Positions 38,826 to 47,238 are shown, counted from the first letter of the stretch. The stretch is 64,000 bases of DNA from Rhodopirellula islandica (GCF_001027925.1 NZ_LECT01000017.1:415537-479536), one strand, 5' to 3'. Numbers and translations: made by a program. The notes: a model not told the origin generated them from the sequence alone.

Positions 38826-40151
38826 ATGAGACCGGCATTGTCACCCCCTGTATCTCCTATGACTCCCCCGCCTTCAACGCCCAGTGATTCACTGGCAAAT
38901 GGTTCGGGTGAGCGATCAAATGGTGATTCCGACCCCGCTTGGCGACGCCAATTGCCGGTGCAAACAGCGGGTCGCATTCTGGACGGAGATTCAGCCATCA
39001 CCAGGGCGAACAGGCCTGACGTGCACCGAATCGACGTCGTTGCATTCTCCGAACTGACCGCCGACGACCTCGATCGTTGGGAACAGATTCGAGCACTGAC
39101 GGATGATTTCAGGCCGCCCTTTTTCGCGGCTCGTTTTGCGGCCGCCGTTGACGCCGTCCGAAAAGACGTGCTCACAGCAGTCTTGCGAGCCAAAGACGGT
39201 ACGCCACAGGGTTTCTTTCCCTTTCACCGCGTGGGCGGTGTCGGTGTGCCGGCCGGGCGTTTTCTCAACGACGCACAAAACGTCATCGCTGTTCCAGGAC
39301 TCAACATCGACTGGACCGAACTGGCTCGCGCAGCCAAGGTTCGAGCATTCAACCTGCACGCCATCGTCGGATGTGACCCCACCTGGGTCACAAGGTATCA
39401 CCTGCAATCCGTCCAAGCGTTTCGTGCGGACCTGGGCCATGATTCCGAGGACTACCTCGACCGGCTCGAACATGAACATCGCACGATCGGAAAACAAGGG
39501 CAAAAGACTCGAAAGTTAGGGCGAGAAATTGGACCGGTTCGACTGGAAATGGACTGCCGCTGCCCTGAGATCCTGAAGCAAACGATTGCGTGGAAACGGG
39601 CACAGTACCAGCGCACGCACATCTTGGACCTGTTCCTTCCGGACTGGACCCGGGATCTGATCGAGACACTGCATGCCAACTCCCTGGAGCAACCTGGACG
39701 GCAAGCCGATCTTCCCTTTGCACACGAGGGGTTCTCAAACGACTCACTGCGTGGAATTTGCTCGGTGCTCTGGGCTGGCGACCAGCCAGTCGCCACCCAC
39801 ATCGGCATGATTGAACAAGGACGTTTGCACTACTGGTTCCCTGCCTATGACCCGGCTTACTCACGCTATTCGCCGGGGACCGCCCTGTTCACTGAGATCA
39901 TCCGTGCGGCAACGTCACACGGAATCCAGTGCGTCGACATGGGATACGGCGAGCAACCGTACAAAAAGAAGCAGACGGGCACGACGACACAAGTGGTCCA
40001 CGGCACCATCACCGACTCCCGTTGGCACCGGATGGCATTCGCAGCGGAAGCCCGCATGGTCCAGGCACTCAAACGGGTGCCGATGAAGGAAGCCGTCAAG
40101 CGTGCGATCCGAACGATCAAGCCTTCCGCGGGGATCAAGAAACTAAAATAG
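38826..40151 (+). CDS. CelD/BcsL-like GNAT acyltransferase
   Basis: A 441-residue cytosolic protein. The first 60 residues are Pro/Ser-rich and probably disordered. The remainder fits the CelD/FemAB-like GNAT fold used in exopolysaccharide and lipid modification: LDRLEHEHRTIGKQGQKTRK (cf. family S-K-x-R-x-x-x-R), RGICSVLWAGDQPVATHIGM, LHYWFPAYDPAYSRYSPGTA with the acyl-CoA-binding SPG loop, and VDMGYGEQPYKKKQT. Such enzymes transfer an acyl or aminoacyl group; the acceptor here is unknown. It follows rpmJ by 51 bases but is functionally unrelated to it. Confidence 0.82.
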   Translation: MRPALSPPVSPMTPPPSTPSDSLANGSGERSNGDSDPAWRRQLPVQTAGRILDGDSAITRANRPDVHRIDVVAFSELTADDLDRWEQIRALTDDFRPPFFAARFAAAVDAVRKDVLTAVLRAKDGTPQGFFPFHRVGGVGVPAGRFLNDAQNVIAVPGLNIDWTELARAAKVRAFNLHAIVGCDPTWVTRYHLQSVQAFRADLGHDSEDYLDRLEHEHRTIGKQGQKTRKLGREIGPVRLEMDCRCPEILKQTIAWKRAQYQRTHILDLFLPDWTRDLIETLHANSLEQPGRQADLPFAHEGFSNDSLRGICSVLWAGDQPVATHIGMIEQGRLHYWFPAYDPAYSRYSPGTALFTEIIRAATSHGIQCVDMGYGEQPYKKKQTGTTTQVVHGTITDSRWHRMAFAAEARMVQALKRVPMKEAVKRAIRTIKPSAGIKKLK

Positions 40152-40219
40152 CCCGCCATTTCGGACGAGCTATTTCGTAGTTCAGGTTGCAGCCAACGAC
40201 TGCGAGGATCGTCTTTTGC

Positions 40220-40714
40220 TTACTTGCTCGGTGGCAGCAGAACCGAATCGATCACGTGAATGATGCCGTTGCTGGCCATCACATCGGTCTTCACGACCTT
40301 CACCTTGTCGTTCAACATCACGGTTCCGTCCTGCACTTCGATGCTGACTTCGCCACCCAAGGTCTTCGCGGAGTCCAAAGTGACAACGGTCTTGGCGGGC
40401 ACTTTCCCGGCAACGACGTGGTACTTCAAAATCGCGACCAATTGATCCTTGTTCTCGGGCTTCAGAAGACTTTGCAGGGTGCCTTCGGGCAACTTCTCGA
40501 ACGCCTCATCCGTTGGTGCGAAGACCGTGAAGGGGCCTTCACCGCTGAGAGTTTCCACCAAACCGCCGGCCTTGACGGCGGCCACCAAGGTGTTGAACTT
40601 TGCCGCCACCGCGGTTTCGACAATGTTCTTTTTCGCGGCTTCGTTGTGGTGATCCGCTTGGACGGTGGCGGGCAAAACGAACAGTGCCAATGCAGCCAAA
40701 ATGATTTTCTTCAT
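40220..40714 (-). CDS. Exported fasciclin (FAS1) domain protein
   Basis: A 164-residue protein with signal peptide (KKIILAALALFVLPATVQA) and one FAS1 domain: FNTLVAAVKAGGLVETLSGE, GPFTVFAPTDEAFEKLPEG (H1-like motif), LKYHVVAGKV and the H2-like motif ASNGIIHVIDSVLLPP. FAS1 domains mediate adhesion in many bacteria and eukaryotes. ATG 40714 is chosen because it begins the signal peptide; longer starts reach 40909. Single-domain secreted length is typical. Confidence 0.94.
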   Translation of the reverse strand: MKKIILAALALFVLPATVQADHHNEAAKKNIVETAVAAKFNTLVAAVKAGGLVETLSGEGPFTVFAPTDEAFEKLPEGTLQSLLKPENKDQLVAILKYHVVAGKVPAKTVVTLDSAKTLGGEVSIEVQDGTVMLNDKVKVVKTDVMASNGIIHVIDSVLLPPSK

Positions 40715-41056
40715 CGTTGATTCCGTGGGTCTGAAACGTGTGGAGATGAACTCGAGCTTGAAAGAGGCTGTCCTGCAGCGGCCGCTACCGGACTGCCTCA
40801 CTCGATCGGCTGATTCGCGAATCGCTGGACTGTACAACCCAGACAAGCGGAACCTCCCAAAAAACCTCCTGCCGCCGCCGCTGGGGAGCCAAAGTAACTT
40901 TGAAACCAAATTGCAATTGCCGCGAAACCTCCAAGGAAATGAAGGGTTAGAACGGATGAAACAACTTTGGTTTCAGTTTGTACGGCTCGGCATTTCCGCC
41001 GCTGCGTTGACTGAATCCCCTCCCCTCATCTGACCATTTCAAAGGGTTGTCTAAAA
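40715..41056. other. Divergent intergenic region
   Basis: About 340 bp between the minus-strand fasciclin gene and the plus-strand Gly/Arg-rich gene. No coding sequence is supported. It should contain both promoters, but I see no clear consensus elements or strong hairpin. Confidence 0.4.
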
Positions 41057-41935
41057 ATGAGCCGTTTGTCCCGAGCCCAATTCGCTCCAAGTCTGCGTTT
41101 GTTTGCCATGCTGACGATGGTCGCTGGCCTGACGCTTCAGTCAATCTCCATCGCGAACGCCCAAGGTCGTGGTGGCCGGGGTGGATTCCAAGGAGGCGGT
41201 GGCGCTGGCGGCGGTGGCGCCATGATGGGTGGCCGCGGCGGAGGCGGTGGCTCCCTCCTCGGTTTGCTCCGTGCCGAAAAAGTTCGCGAAGAACTTGCCA
41301 TCGACGAACCACAGGCAGAAGCTCTCAAGAAGCTGGAAGAACAAGCCCGCGAGCAAGCTCGTCCTGACTTCGACTTCCGCAACGCGTCGGAAGAAGAACG
41401 CAGCACGTTCTTTGAAAAAATGCAAGCACAACGAGAAGAGCAGGCCAAAGAAACCCGCATGCAACTGGAGACCGTTCTGACGCTGGAGCAAATGGAACGC
41501 CTGGATGAAATCGGTATCCAAGCTCAAGGCCTGATGGCACTGTCATCTCCTGAAGTTCAAACCGAATTGACCATGACGGAAGACCAAAAGAAGAAGCTCA
41601 CCGAAATCCGTTCGGGCATGGAAACCAAAATGCGGGAAGAAATGCGTGAGATCATGCAGAGCCGCGATCGCGAAAAAATGCAGACCGCAATGGAATCCAT
41701 GCGTGAGGACATGGAAAAAGAAGTGATGGCTGTCCTGACCTCCGAACAGAAAACGAAGTTCGAAGAAATGAAGGGCGACCCATTCGACCTGGAAGCCCTG
41801 CGTGGTGGCGGACGCGGTGGAGCTGGCGGTGAACGCGGTGAACGCGGTGCTCGTGGCGGCCGCGGTGGAGAAGGTGGCGGCGAACGCGGTGAGCGTGGCG
41901 GCCGAGGTGGACGTGGCGGTCGCGGTGGTGAGTGA
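41057..41935 (+). CDS. Exported Gly/Arg-rich protein with Spy-like helical core
   Basis: A 292-residue protein with a signal peptide (LTMVAGLTLQSISIANAQ), then a Gly/Arg low-complexity stretch (GRGGRGGFQGGGGAGGGG), a charged helical core (about 80-245) and a second Gly-Arg-Glu tail. The core contains paired long helices with EEAxKLTE-like spacing (LTLEQMERLDEIGIQAQGLM, TMTEDQKKKLTEIRSGMETK, LTSEQKTKFEEMKGDPFDLE). The LTxEQ repeats resemble the LTxxQ helices of Spy/CpxP-type periplasmic proteins. A role as an exported stress or chaperone-like protein is plausible only; no catalytic motif is visible. Confidence 0.75.
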   Translation: MSRLSRAQFAPSLRLFAMLTMVAGLTLQSISIANAQGRGGRGGFQGGGGAGGGGAMMGGRGGGGGSLLGLLRAEKVREELAIDEPQAEALKKLEEQAREQARPDFDFRNASEEERSTFFEKMQAQREEQAKETRMQLETVLTLEQMERLDEIGIQAQGLMALSSPEVQTELTMTEDQKKKLTEIRSGMETKMREEMREIMQSRDREKMQTAMESMREDMEKEVMAVLTSEQKTKFEEMKGDPFDLEALRGGGRGGAGGERGERGARGGRGGEGGGERGERGGRGGRGGRGGE

Positions 41936-42022
41936 ACCAGCGTTCCAGCTGCACATTCATTCGCCCAACATCCTGCTCACGATTAAATGGTGAGCGTTGA
42001 CGTTGCTCGAAAACAAACGACT

Positions 42023-42051
42023 CAAGCCGCATGCGTTTCGCATGCGGCTTG
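42023..42051 (+). terminator. Perfect 13-bp hairpin after the Gly/Arg-rich gene
   Basis: CAAGCCGCATGCG (42023-42035) and CGCATGCGGCTTG (42039-42051) are perfect complements separated by TTT. The tail is only TTTCG, so termination strength is uncertain. It lies 87 bases after the stop of the upstream gene. Confidence 0.7.
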
Positions 42052-42107
42052 TTTCGTATCCTGACCAACTCCCGACCGACGAAGCAGGCACGCAGGTGTC
42101 ATCGGGT

Positions 42108-42174
42108 ATGTGAGCCGTTGGCGTTAGCCACGGTTTTCACGCACAACCGGGGCTAACGCCCAAACGGCTCACAT
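42108..42174. repeat. Intergenic palindromic repeat
   Basis: Arms 42108-42129 and 42151-42174 are complementary over 22 bp with two extra bases on the right (core GTGAGCCGTTGGCGTTAGCC), and the stem continues inward through ACGGTT/AACCGG. It has no coding content and looks like a dispersed genome repeat. Confidence 0.7.
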
Positions 42175-42212
42175 GATTGTGCTTGATCATTCCTGCCGAC
42201 CTGCTTCGTGTT

Positions 42213-42283
42213 CGATCAGCGGAGATTAGTGTTCCCTTGGCCGCTCTGGCGGAACACTAATCCACTCTGATCGGACACTAATC
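42213..42283. repeat. Second intergenic palindromic repeat with a third half-copy
   Basis: Arms 42213-42235 and 42251-42273 share GATTAGTGTTCC and its complement exactly and extend outward to CGATCAG/CTGATCG. A further half-site GGACACTAATC follows at 42273-42283. It lies directly at the edge of the accessory segment. Confidence 0.6.
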
Positions 42284-42329
42284 TTTGGTGTTTCGAGTTG
42301 TGGGGTATAAAAAGGCAAGAGTGCCCGTC

Positions 42330-42806
42330 CTACAAGCGTTCAAACATGAATACGGTATCCGGCGATATGTTTGCTTGCCCGCCGGAGCTGTTAGCTTGAG
42401 TAATCAACGCAAGCTGTGTGTCCCAGGACGACAGGTGGTAGGCGAGAAAATCGACATCGACGATTTCTTCTTTCGCTCTAAGTGCACTCACTCGCTGATT
42501 GAGAAGGAATCTGCCTGGAACTCGAAACTTGGCGGCTTTGCCAACCCAACTCTCAGGTGAGCCGTCAGCACGGTTCCCTGACATGGTGAGTAGTATTTCA
42601 TCGCTCTGTATCTCGTGCTTTGCAGTGGATTCCGCAACCTCCTCCGAAACATAGCTCAAATTGTCGAGATTAATCCGATTGGGCTTCACATTCTTGATCT
42701 TGATAATTGGCACACCATGCTCAACAAAATCACTGCTTTTGAATGCGTATCCATTTCGGAGCGTCGCGATGTCTCCCAAAACTACTGTTTGCCACTCACT
42801 CATCAT
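42330..42806 (-). pseudogene. 3'-truncated type I restriction specificity subunit (HsdS fragment)
   Basis: A 158-residue frame. MSEWQTVVLGDIATLRNGYA, GVPIIKIKNVKPNRINLDN, LLTMSGNRADGSPESWVGKA and QANISPDTVFMF are the sequence and order of a first HsdS target-recognition domain, but normal HsdS proteins have about 400 residues with two such domains and helical spacers. The frame ends in ERL-stop just where the first spacer (LPPLxEQ...) should start. Its start overlaps the stop of an upstream DUF1016-gene remnant, as in operons that carry both genes. It cannot make a working specificity subunit alone. Confidence 0.85.
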
Positions 42807-42920
42807 TCACATCCCCCAACTCCGCTTCAATTTGCTCGATCGTTGGCAATGACGATCGCAGGTCGTCAGGCAGGTGTTCGGTGACTTGATACTCGCTGAC
42901 GCCGATGGGTTTGGTGAGGT
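42796..42920 (-). pseudogene. 3' remnant of a DUF1016/PDDEXK nuclease gene
   Basis: Reading leftwards from about 42920, the frame gives DLTKPIGVSEYQVTEHLPDD then RSSLPTIEQIEAELGDVNDE and a TGA at 42796-42798. This matches the last 40 residues of the nuclease encoded at 45643-46746 at nearly every position. Everything upstream is missing: similarity stops at 42920, where the parA-like frame begins on the other strand. The stop overlaps the ATG of the hsdS fragment. Confidence 0.82.
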
Positions 42921-43424
42921 CCGCAGGGCAGCTCGCTAGGGTCGCACCACCGCGAGACGCCCGACTTCACTGTCGTCGGGATGGCCAAAGCAACCATCCA
43001 CAAAGAGATCGAGAGTCTGGCTCAAGACTACGACGACGTTGTCATCGACGGTCCACCTCGAGTCACCGAGCTGGTCAGATCGATCATTCTCGCTGCAGAT
43101 ATCGTGATCATTCCGCTCCAACCATCACCGATGGATGTTTGGGCTGCAGCTGAAACGGTTGACCTGGTTCGCGAAGCACAGATGTTCAATTCCGAGATCA
43201 AATGTTGCTTGGCTTTGAATCGAAAGACCGCCAACACGGCAATTGGAAGGGATGTACGGGAGGCGTTAAAGGAATTTGAAGTGCCAATTCTCAAAAGCGA
43301 CATCGGGCAACGGGTGGCCTTTGCCGAGAGTGCCGCAAGCGGAACAGCGGTTCTGCATCAAAAACGATCGAAAGCCGCGAAGGAAATCACGAAATTTGTC
43401 AATGAATTGAGAAGGATCCAATGA
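42921..43424 (+). pseudogene. 5'-truncated ParA-family partition ATPase
   Basis: The frame is open from 42921 and reads PQGSSLGSHHRETPDFTVVG then MAKATIHKEIESLAQDYDDV and VIDGPPRVTELVRSIILAAD. The opening PQGS is the end of the ParA Walker A' motif (DxDPQGS), and VIDGPP is Walker B. About 35-40 N-terminal residues with the KGGVGKTT loop are absent, so ATP binding is impossible. The ATG at 42981 would give a 147-residue product, also without Walker A. It overlaps the next gene by ATGA. Confidence 0.85.
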
Positions 43425-43675
43425 ACAAGAAAATCACGATGACAGCTCGCCCCAAACCAAAAGCCGAACTCGACAAGTGGGTCGAGACGCGAGAGCCGGT
43501 CGACGCGGTAAAGCCAGCCGTCAAACCGAAGCGACTAACTATCGATATCGATCCAGCATTGCACAAAAAACTCAAAATGAACTGCGTGAAACGGGACATC
43601 CAGATCGCAGACTTGCTTCGGACGCTGATCGAGAGTGAGCTTGATCGGAAAATCCTATCGAATTCAGACCAATAA
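43421..43675 (+). CDS. Small ParA-partner protein (ribbon-helix-helix-like)
   Basis: An 84-residue basic protein whose ATG overlaps the parA-like stop (ATGA), the arrangement of plasmid-type partition pairs. The C-terminal half, KRLTIDIDPALHKKLKMNCV then KRDIQIADLLRTLIESEL, looks like a ribbon-helix-helix fold (strand, helix, turn, helix); the first 35 residues are a Lys/Pro-rich flexible arm. It probably bound a centromere-like site and its own promoter. With its ParA partner broken it is likely a relic, though the frame is intact. Confidence 0.7.
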   Translation: MNKKITMTARPKPKAELDKWVETREPVDAVKPAVKPKRLTIDIDPALHKKLKMNCVKRDIQIADLLRTLIESELDRKILSNSDQ

Positions 43676-44050
43676 GCTGAAAACGTTTCCATGGCGCTAG
43701 TCATTCCCGTCCTATCGACGTTCAGTGCTTCCGGCGTCGGCCACCGGAGTAGATCTACGCCCTCTCCGTCGTCATGATTAGTTGGCGGGATAGGTACCTT
43801 TGGCCACTCGCACGTTATGTAGACCGATGCGATCTGGAGAGCTGGCCTGCTGATCGAGGTTGGACAAGCCTCCGATTCTAACGAAATGCTACAATCATGG
43901 TCGGTCCCAAGAACCGAAGCGAATCAGGCAACAGGCCGCAACGGTAACCTGGCCGAAGCGACTCTCGAGCGAGCCGAATGCGTTCAACGAATGCTTTCAA
44001 AGAAAGAACTCAGTTTCCGTTTTCCGTTCTGAACAAAAGACTTGTCAGAG
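43676..44050. other. Non-coding stretch before the Mrr-like gene
   Basis: About 375 bp with no supported gene. It contains one copy (43731-43749, minus orientation) of the 19-bp repeat CTCCGGTGGCCGACGCCGG and a GAGGTTGGACAAGCC motif near 43857 that recurs, with one change, near 45290. Confidence 0.5.
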
Positions 44051-45073
44051 ATGGCGATCATCAATTCACGCCAGTATTTTATCGATACAACCACTGAACT
44101 TGTCGGGATCAAGAGCGGTCTGGCGATAGCTGATTCAGCGGTCATCGATTTGCTTAGCACCTCAGAATCAATTGAATGCTGGTGGCGTGGCGATTCATCC
44201 GAGGGGCTGAGACTTCATGCTGAAGACTTAGAGTTTGCGCACACTTGGCTTCTCTTCTGTATCGGAGCAACTCCAGATCCACGCTGTACCGTGCAGCTTG
44301 TAGGTGACTACTGCAAGCAAACTGAGGTCCCCATAATTTGGAAAGATATCTACGGTATCGAAGATGAAGATGAAGAATCAAATATGCAACTGGATTCTGA
44401 TTTCCCGCCTCAGCTCCAACGAATGATGTTCTTACGGACGGTGTTGAGTGACTTCTGCTTGAACAAGATTGAGCTACCTGACTCTCTGAACTCGCTTCCA
44501 GGTTTCGGCCAGCTAGTCGAACAGTATCGGCGAAGAAATATTTTCGACAACAACATTCCTGAGGGTCGGGCGTGGGACGGACTAGTACAGCTGTCTGACC
44601 TGTTCAACTGCGAGGATTCACCGAAGAACTGCGAATCGTATTTGGACCAACGTTTTATTGATTATTTGAATGCGCAGTCGGGTGACATTTCGAAAATGCA
44701 TTGGCGTCAATTCGAGCGACTTTGCGCCGAATATTTTCGGCGTCACGGGTATACGGTTAAACTAGGGCCAGGTCGCAACGATGGGGGCAAAGACGTGGTT
44801 GCGACGAAAGACGGCAAGGTCGTGGGGCCCGATCTTGTTTACGTGCAATGCAAGCGTCTAAATCATGATTATGAAGTCGATATAGATACGGTCAAAGCGT
44901 TTTGGACGACCATGAATGACGACTACGCCACGCGAGGTCTGATCGCTACAACAAGTCGCCTTGCTGCGGGGGCAAAGAAATATTGCAATGCAAGGAAATA
45001 CCGATTGAGTGCTGTTGAGTCTGGACAGATAAGATCTTGGATCCGTGATCTAGCGAAAAGCAGCGTTGCATAG
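44051..45073 (+). CDS. Mrr-like restriction endonuclease (PD-(D/E)XK) with unknown N-terminal domain
   Basis: About 340 residues. The C-terminal 125 residues are an Mrr_cat-type nuclease: MHWRQFERLCAEYFRRHGYT, then GRNDGGKDVVATKD and DLVYVQCKRLNHDYEV. The Asp in GGKD and Gln-x-Lys in VQCK form the D...QxK active site of type IV/Mrr nucleases that cut modified DNA. The first 215 residues, acidic with no motif I know, probably sense a target or trigger. ATG 44051 is preferred over the TTG nine bases upstream. It lies between degraded partition genes and a DUF1016 nuclease, in an accessory region full of restriction genes. Confidence 0.82.
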   Translation: MAIINSRQYFIDTTTELVGIKSGLAIADSAVIDLLSTSESIECWWRGDSSEGLRLHAEDLEFAHTWLLFCIGATPDPRCTVQLVGDYCKQTEVPIIWKDIYGIEDEDEESNMQLDSDFPPQLQRMMFLRTVLSDFCLNKIELPDSLNSLPGFGQLVEQYRRRNIFDNNIPEGRAWDGLVQLSDLFNCEDSPKNCESYLDQRFIDYLNAQSGDISKMHWRQFERLCAEYFRRHGYTVKLGPGRNDGGKDVVATKDGKVVGPDLVYVQCKRLNHDYEVDIDTVKAFWTTMNDDYATRGLIATTSRLAAGAKKYCNARKYRLSAVESGQIRSWIRDLAKSSVA

Positions 45074-45642
45074 ACGCTACCGGCGATCCGGTTCACGATG
45101 TTGCAGCATGCAGGATCACAGAGGACGCTCCTGATTACTCGCTACGCCGGACTCATCGAGTCGAACAAGCGAAGGAACACGTCGGAATCCGCCGGGGCTG
45201 ACAATTCGAGTGCAATGAATTCATAGCGAACCGCTAGTGGTTCAAACGAAGGCACCGATGCGGCTTACAGCCCCTCAGAACTGAGTGAGGTTGGACAAAC
45301 CGCAGCTGATCGCCGAAGCTCTTTATTCGCGTCGGTCCCGACCACCGACACTGCTCCGGTGGCCGACGCCGGGGCATTTTCCTCCAGGCGATGGAGCACG
45401 ACGAGCAAACTTAGTTCGGTTCTTCGCTCACAGCTAGATCCGGACGAAGGCAGAATCGTCCTGATTTTCCGTAAGATACATTATCACACTGGGTTCATTC
45501 TTGGAGAAGCCGCTCACTGCGATTCCGACCATGCGATCTTCCAATATTTGATTTTGGTGCCCCAGTGTGCCGGCCGGTCGCTTGAGGATCGTGGTCTTGC
45601 CTGGTGCTACGTTCTACTCGGGCAAACCTGGTTAAATCGGCG
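45074..45642. other. Non-coding stretch between Mrr-like and DUF1016 genes
   Basis: About 570 bp without a supported gene. A plus-strand open frame runs from 45359 into the DUF1016 gene antisense but has no protein-like features. It contains the second copy of the 19-bp repeat (45354-45372), inverted relative to the copy at 43731. Confidence 0.5.
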
Positions 45643-46746
45643 TCAGTCGTTAGCGTTGCCGAATTCTGCTTCGATTTGCTCGATCGTTGGCAGCGATGTC
45701 TGTAGATCGGCCGGTAGGTGTTCGGTGATTTGGTATTCGCTGACGCCGATTGGTTTCGTGAGGTCGCGGAGTGAGTATTCGACTTTGATGTCACTCTTGC
45801 TTTTGCAGATCAGGATCCCAAGTGTGGGGCCGTCGGCTTCGGTGCGGATCTGGCTGTCGACGGCCGAGATGTAGAAATTCATTTTGCCCGCGAACTCGGG
45901 CTGGAACTTGACGACCTTCAAGTCGATCACGACATAGCAATGCAACTGCAGGTGATAAAACAGCAAATCGATGCTGTAGTCATCGCCGTCAACGTTGATC
46001 TTGTACTGCCGACTCACGAAAGCGAAACCCGCGCCGAGTTCGAGCAGGAACTTGGTCAGATGTTCTAGCAAGCCGTCTTCGAGTTCCCGTTCGTTGTGCC
46101 GCTCGGTGAGCGTCAGGAAGTCGAAGTTGTACGGGTCGCGGAGCAATTGCTGGGCGAGGTCGCTTTCGGGCTGCGGCAACGTGGCTTCGAAGTTGTCGAT
46201 TGCCTTGCCTTCTCGCAGGTGCAGGCCGGATTCGATCTGATGGGTCAGCACGGCTCGCGACCAGTTATTTTCGATCGTCTTTTGGACGTAAAACAGGGCG
46301 TCGGCGGGGTCGTCTAACCTCTGCATCAGCAAGATGTTATGCCCCCAAGGAATTTGCGACACAAGTTGTGGCGTATTTGGCAGTTCCGTTTGGGAAACAA
46401 CTTGTTTCCCAATTGGGGCAAATGGGGCAACAGCTTGTTTCCCAATTGCTTGCTCGGACGCCCAGAATCGATACCACTGACGAATCGACTTCAAATTACG
46501 GTGTGAAAAACCCTTTATTTCCGGAAATTGGCTGATTAAATCCTTGCTCATCTGTTTCAAAAAACCGTCGCCCCACTTGGCCGTTTCCTGCCTCTCGATG
46601 ATCTGCTCGCCCAAGAACCAATAAAGCTCCAGCATCGCGCAATTGATTGCGACGGCGGCTTTGATCTGGGGCCCGAGCCAGATGGTGCCACCCACCAAAC
46701 CTTGACTCTTCAGAGTCGCCCAAGCAGCGATGCGACACGGCAGCAC
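45643..46746 (-). CDS. DUF1016/YhcG-type PDDEXK nuclease, N-terminus lost at a junction
   Basis: The 367-residue frame matches the DUF1016 family from about residue 26 (PQIKAAVAINCAMLELYWFL) to the end. The N-terminal domain includes FPEIKGFSHRNLKSIRQWYR; the C-terminal nuclease domain shows YSIDLLFYHLQLHCYVVIDL followed by KV, the D...D-x-K active site, and QPEFAGKMNFYISAVD. These proteins often accompany type I restriction systems. The first 20-25 residues are unlike the family: that DNA is the antisense of the integrase remnant at 46715. The native start has therefore been removed and the gene may not be expressed. Confidence 0.78.
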   Translation of the reverse strand: MLPCRIAAWATLKSQGLVGGTIWLGPQIKAAVAINCAMLELYWFLGEQIIERQETAKWGDGFLKQMSKDLISQFPEIKGFSHRNLKSIRQWYRFWASEQAIGKQAVAPFAPIGKQVVSQTELPNTPQLVSQIPWGHNILLMQRLDDPADALFYVQKTIENNWSRAVLTHQIESGLHLREGKAIDNFEATLPQPESDLAQQLLRDPYNFDFLTLTERHNERELEDGLLEHLTKFLLELGAGFAFVSRQYKINVDGDDYSIDLLFYHLQLHCYVVIDLKVVKFQPEFAGKMNFYISAVDSQIRTEADGPTLGILICKSKSDIKVEYSLRDLTKPIGVSEYQITEHLPADLQTSLPTIEQIEAEFGNAND

Positions 46747-46980
46747 TCGACTGAAGATGGGCGTCGACCGACGCGAGCCCGCTCAACACAACCGCAGCAC
46801 CGAGACGCTTTCGATGTTCCGCGACTCTTCGGTTGCACCAATGCTTGCACCAAATTCAGTCCAGGACAGCAAATTGAGTCCTTCTGAGTCCCTTTCTGAC
46901 CCAACCGACGACGACGCTGAAAACGGTGCGGACACGAAAAAACCCCGCAAAACACTGGGTTTTGCGGGGTTCTTGGGAGT
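46715..46980 (+). pseudogene. Degenerate 3' end of a tyrosine integrase gene
   Basis: The plus strand begins with codons for QAAMRHGSTRLKMGV, matching AAMRHSNISLTMGTYTD of the intact integrase at 60899, but the codon for the catalytic Tyr is lost and the frame is broken. Further on VAPMLAPNSVQD matches VAPLVAPDAVQE, and after another frame change HEKTPQNTGFCGVLGSGRY matches the intact HEKTPQNTGLCGVFDDGRY up to the 44-bp repeat. It is the tail of a related older integrase that ended at the same tRNA site. Confidence 0.8.
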
Positions 46981-47024
46981 GGGCGATACAGAACTCGAAT
47001 CTGTGACCTCCACGATGTCAACGT
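46981..47024. repeat. Left attachment-site repeat
   Basis: The 44 bases are identical to 62507-62550, the tRNA-Val 3' portion from acceptor through anticodon loop. Just to the left lies a copy of the tRNA's terminator hairpin (around 46938-46972), slightly diverged. To the right the sequences part: CTGGCACCTG here, GGCGCTCTAA in the tRNA. Confidence 0.95.
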
Positions 47025-47238
47025 CCTGGCACCTGATAAAAACACCGCAAATTACGGGGCGAAACAGGTCGATGCCGAACGGTTGCACCACTGGTTGCAC
47101 CAGATTCAAGAATTGGATGAATCGACGGTGGTCGCGACCTTGCTCAAGTTGCTGGCGAGGACTCTCGGAAACGCAGCTGTCGATGACTTGATCAATGCGA
47201 TTTCGACGGCATCCGTCTCGAAACAGCAACGGACTTAG
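47025..47238 (+). other. Alternative integrase C-terminus encoded at the island's left end
   Basis: In the reading frame that the integrase uses across the 44-bp core, the left end stays open for 70 codons after the shared Val: LAPDKNTANYGAKQVDAERL then HHWLHQIQELDESTVVATLL, ending KQQRT and TAG at 47236-47238. The composition is protein-like (amphipathic helices, TTG/GAT/GTC codons as in neighbours). On its own it has no start codon near the core. It becomes the 3' end of the integrase gene when the island circularises (inference). Confidence 0.6.
47076..47101 (+). repeat. Candidate arm-type integrase site, left
   Basis: A 26-bp sequence identical to 62351-62376. It contains two GGTTGCACC units in tandem, 12 bases apart. 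It lies 52 bases inside the left core. A diverged version (GGTTGCACCAATGCTTGCACC) is present in the older integrase remnant near 46830. Confidence 0.6.

Noticed and set aside
41990-42330. A left attachment-site copy for the older element
   Set aside because: I searched by eye for the tRNA-Val 3' sequence near the left edge of the decayed segment and found none; only unrelated palindromes are there.
45359-45874. Plus-strand gene of 171 codons
   Set aside because: It runs into the DUF1016 gene antisense, and composition and start are poor.
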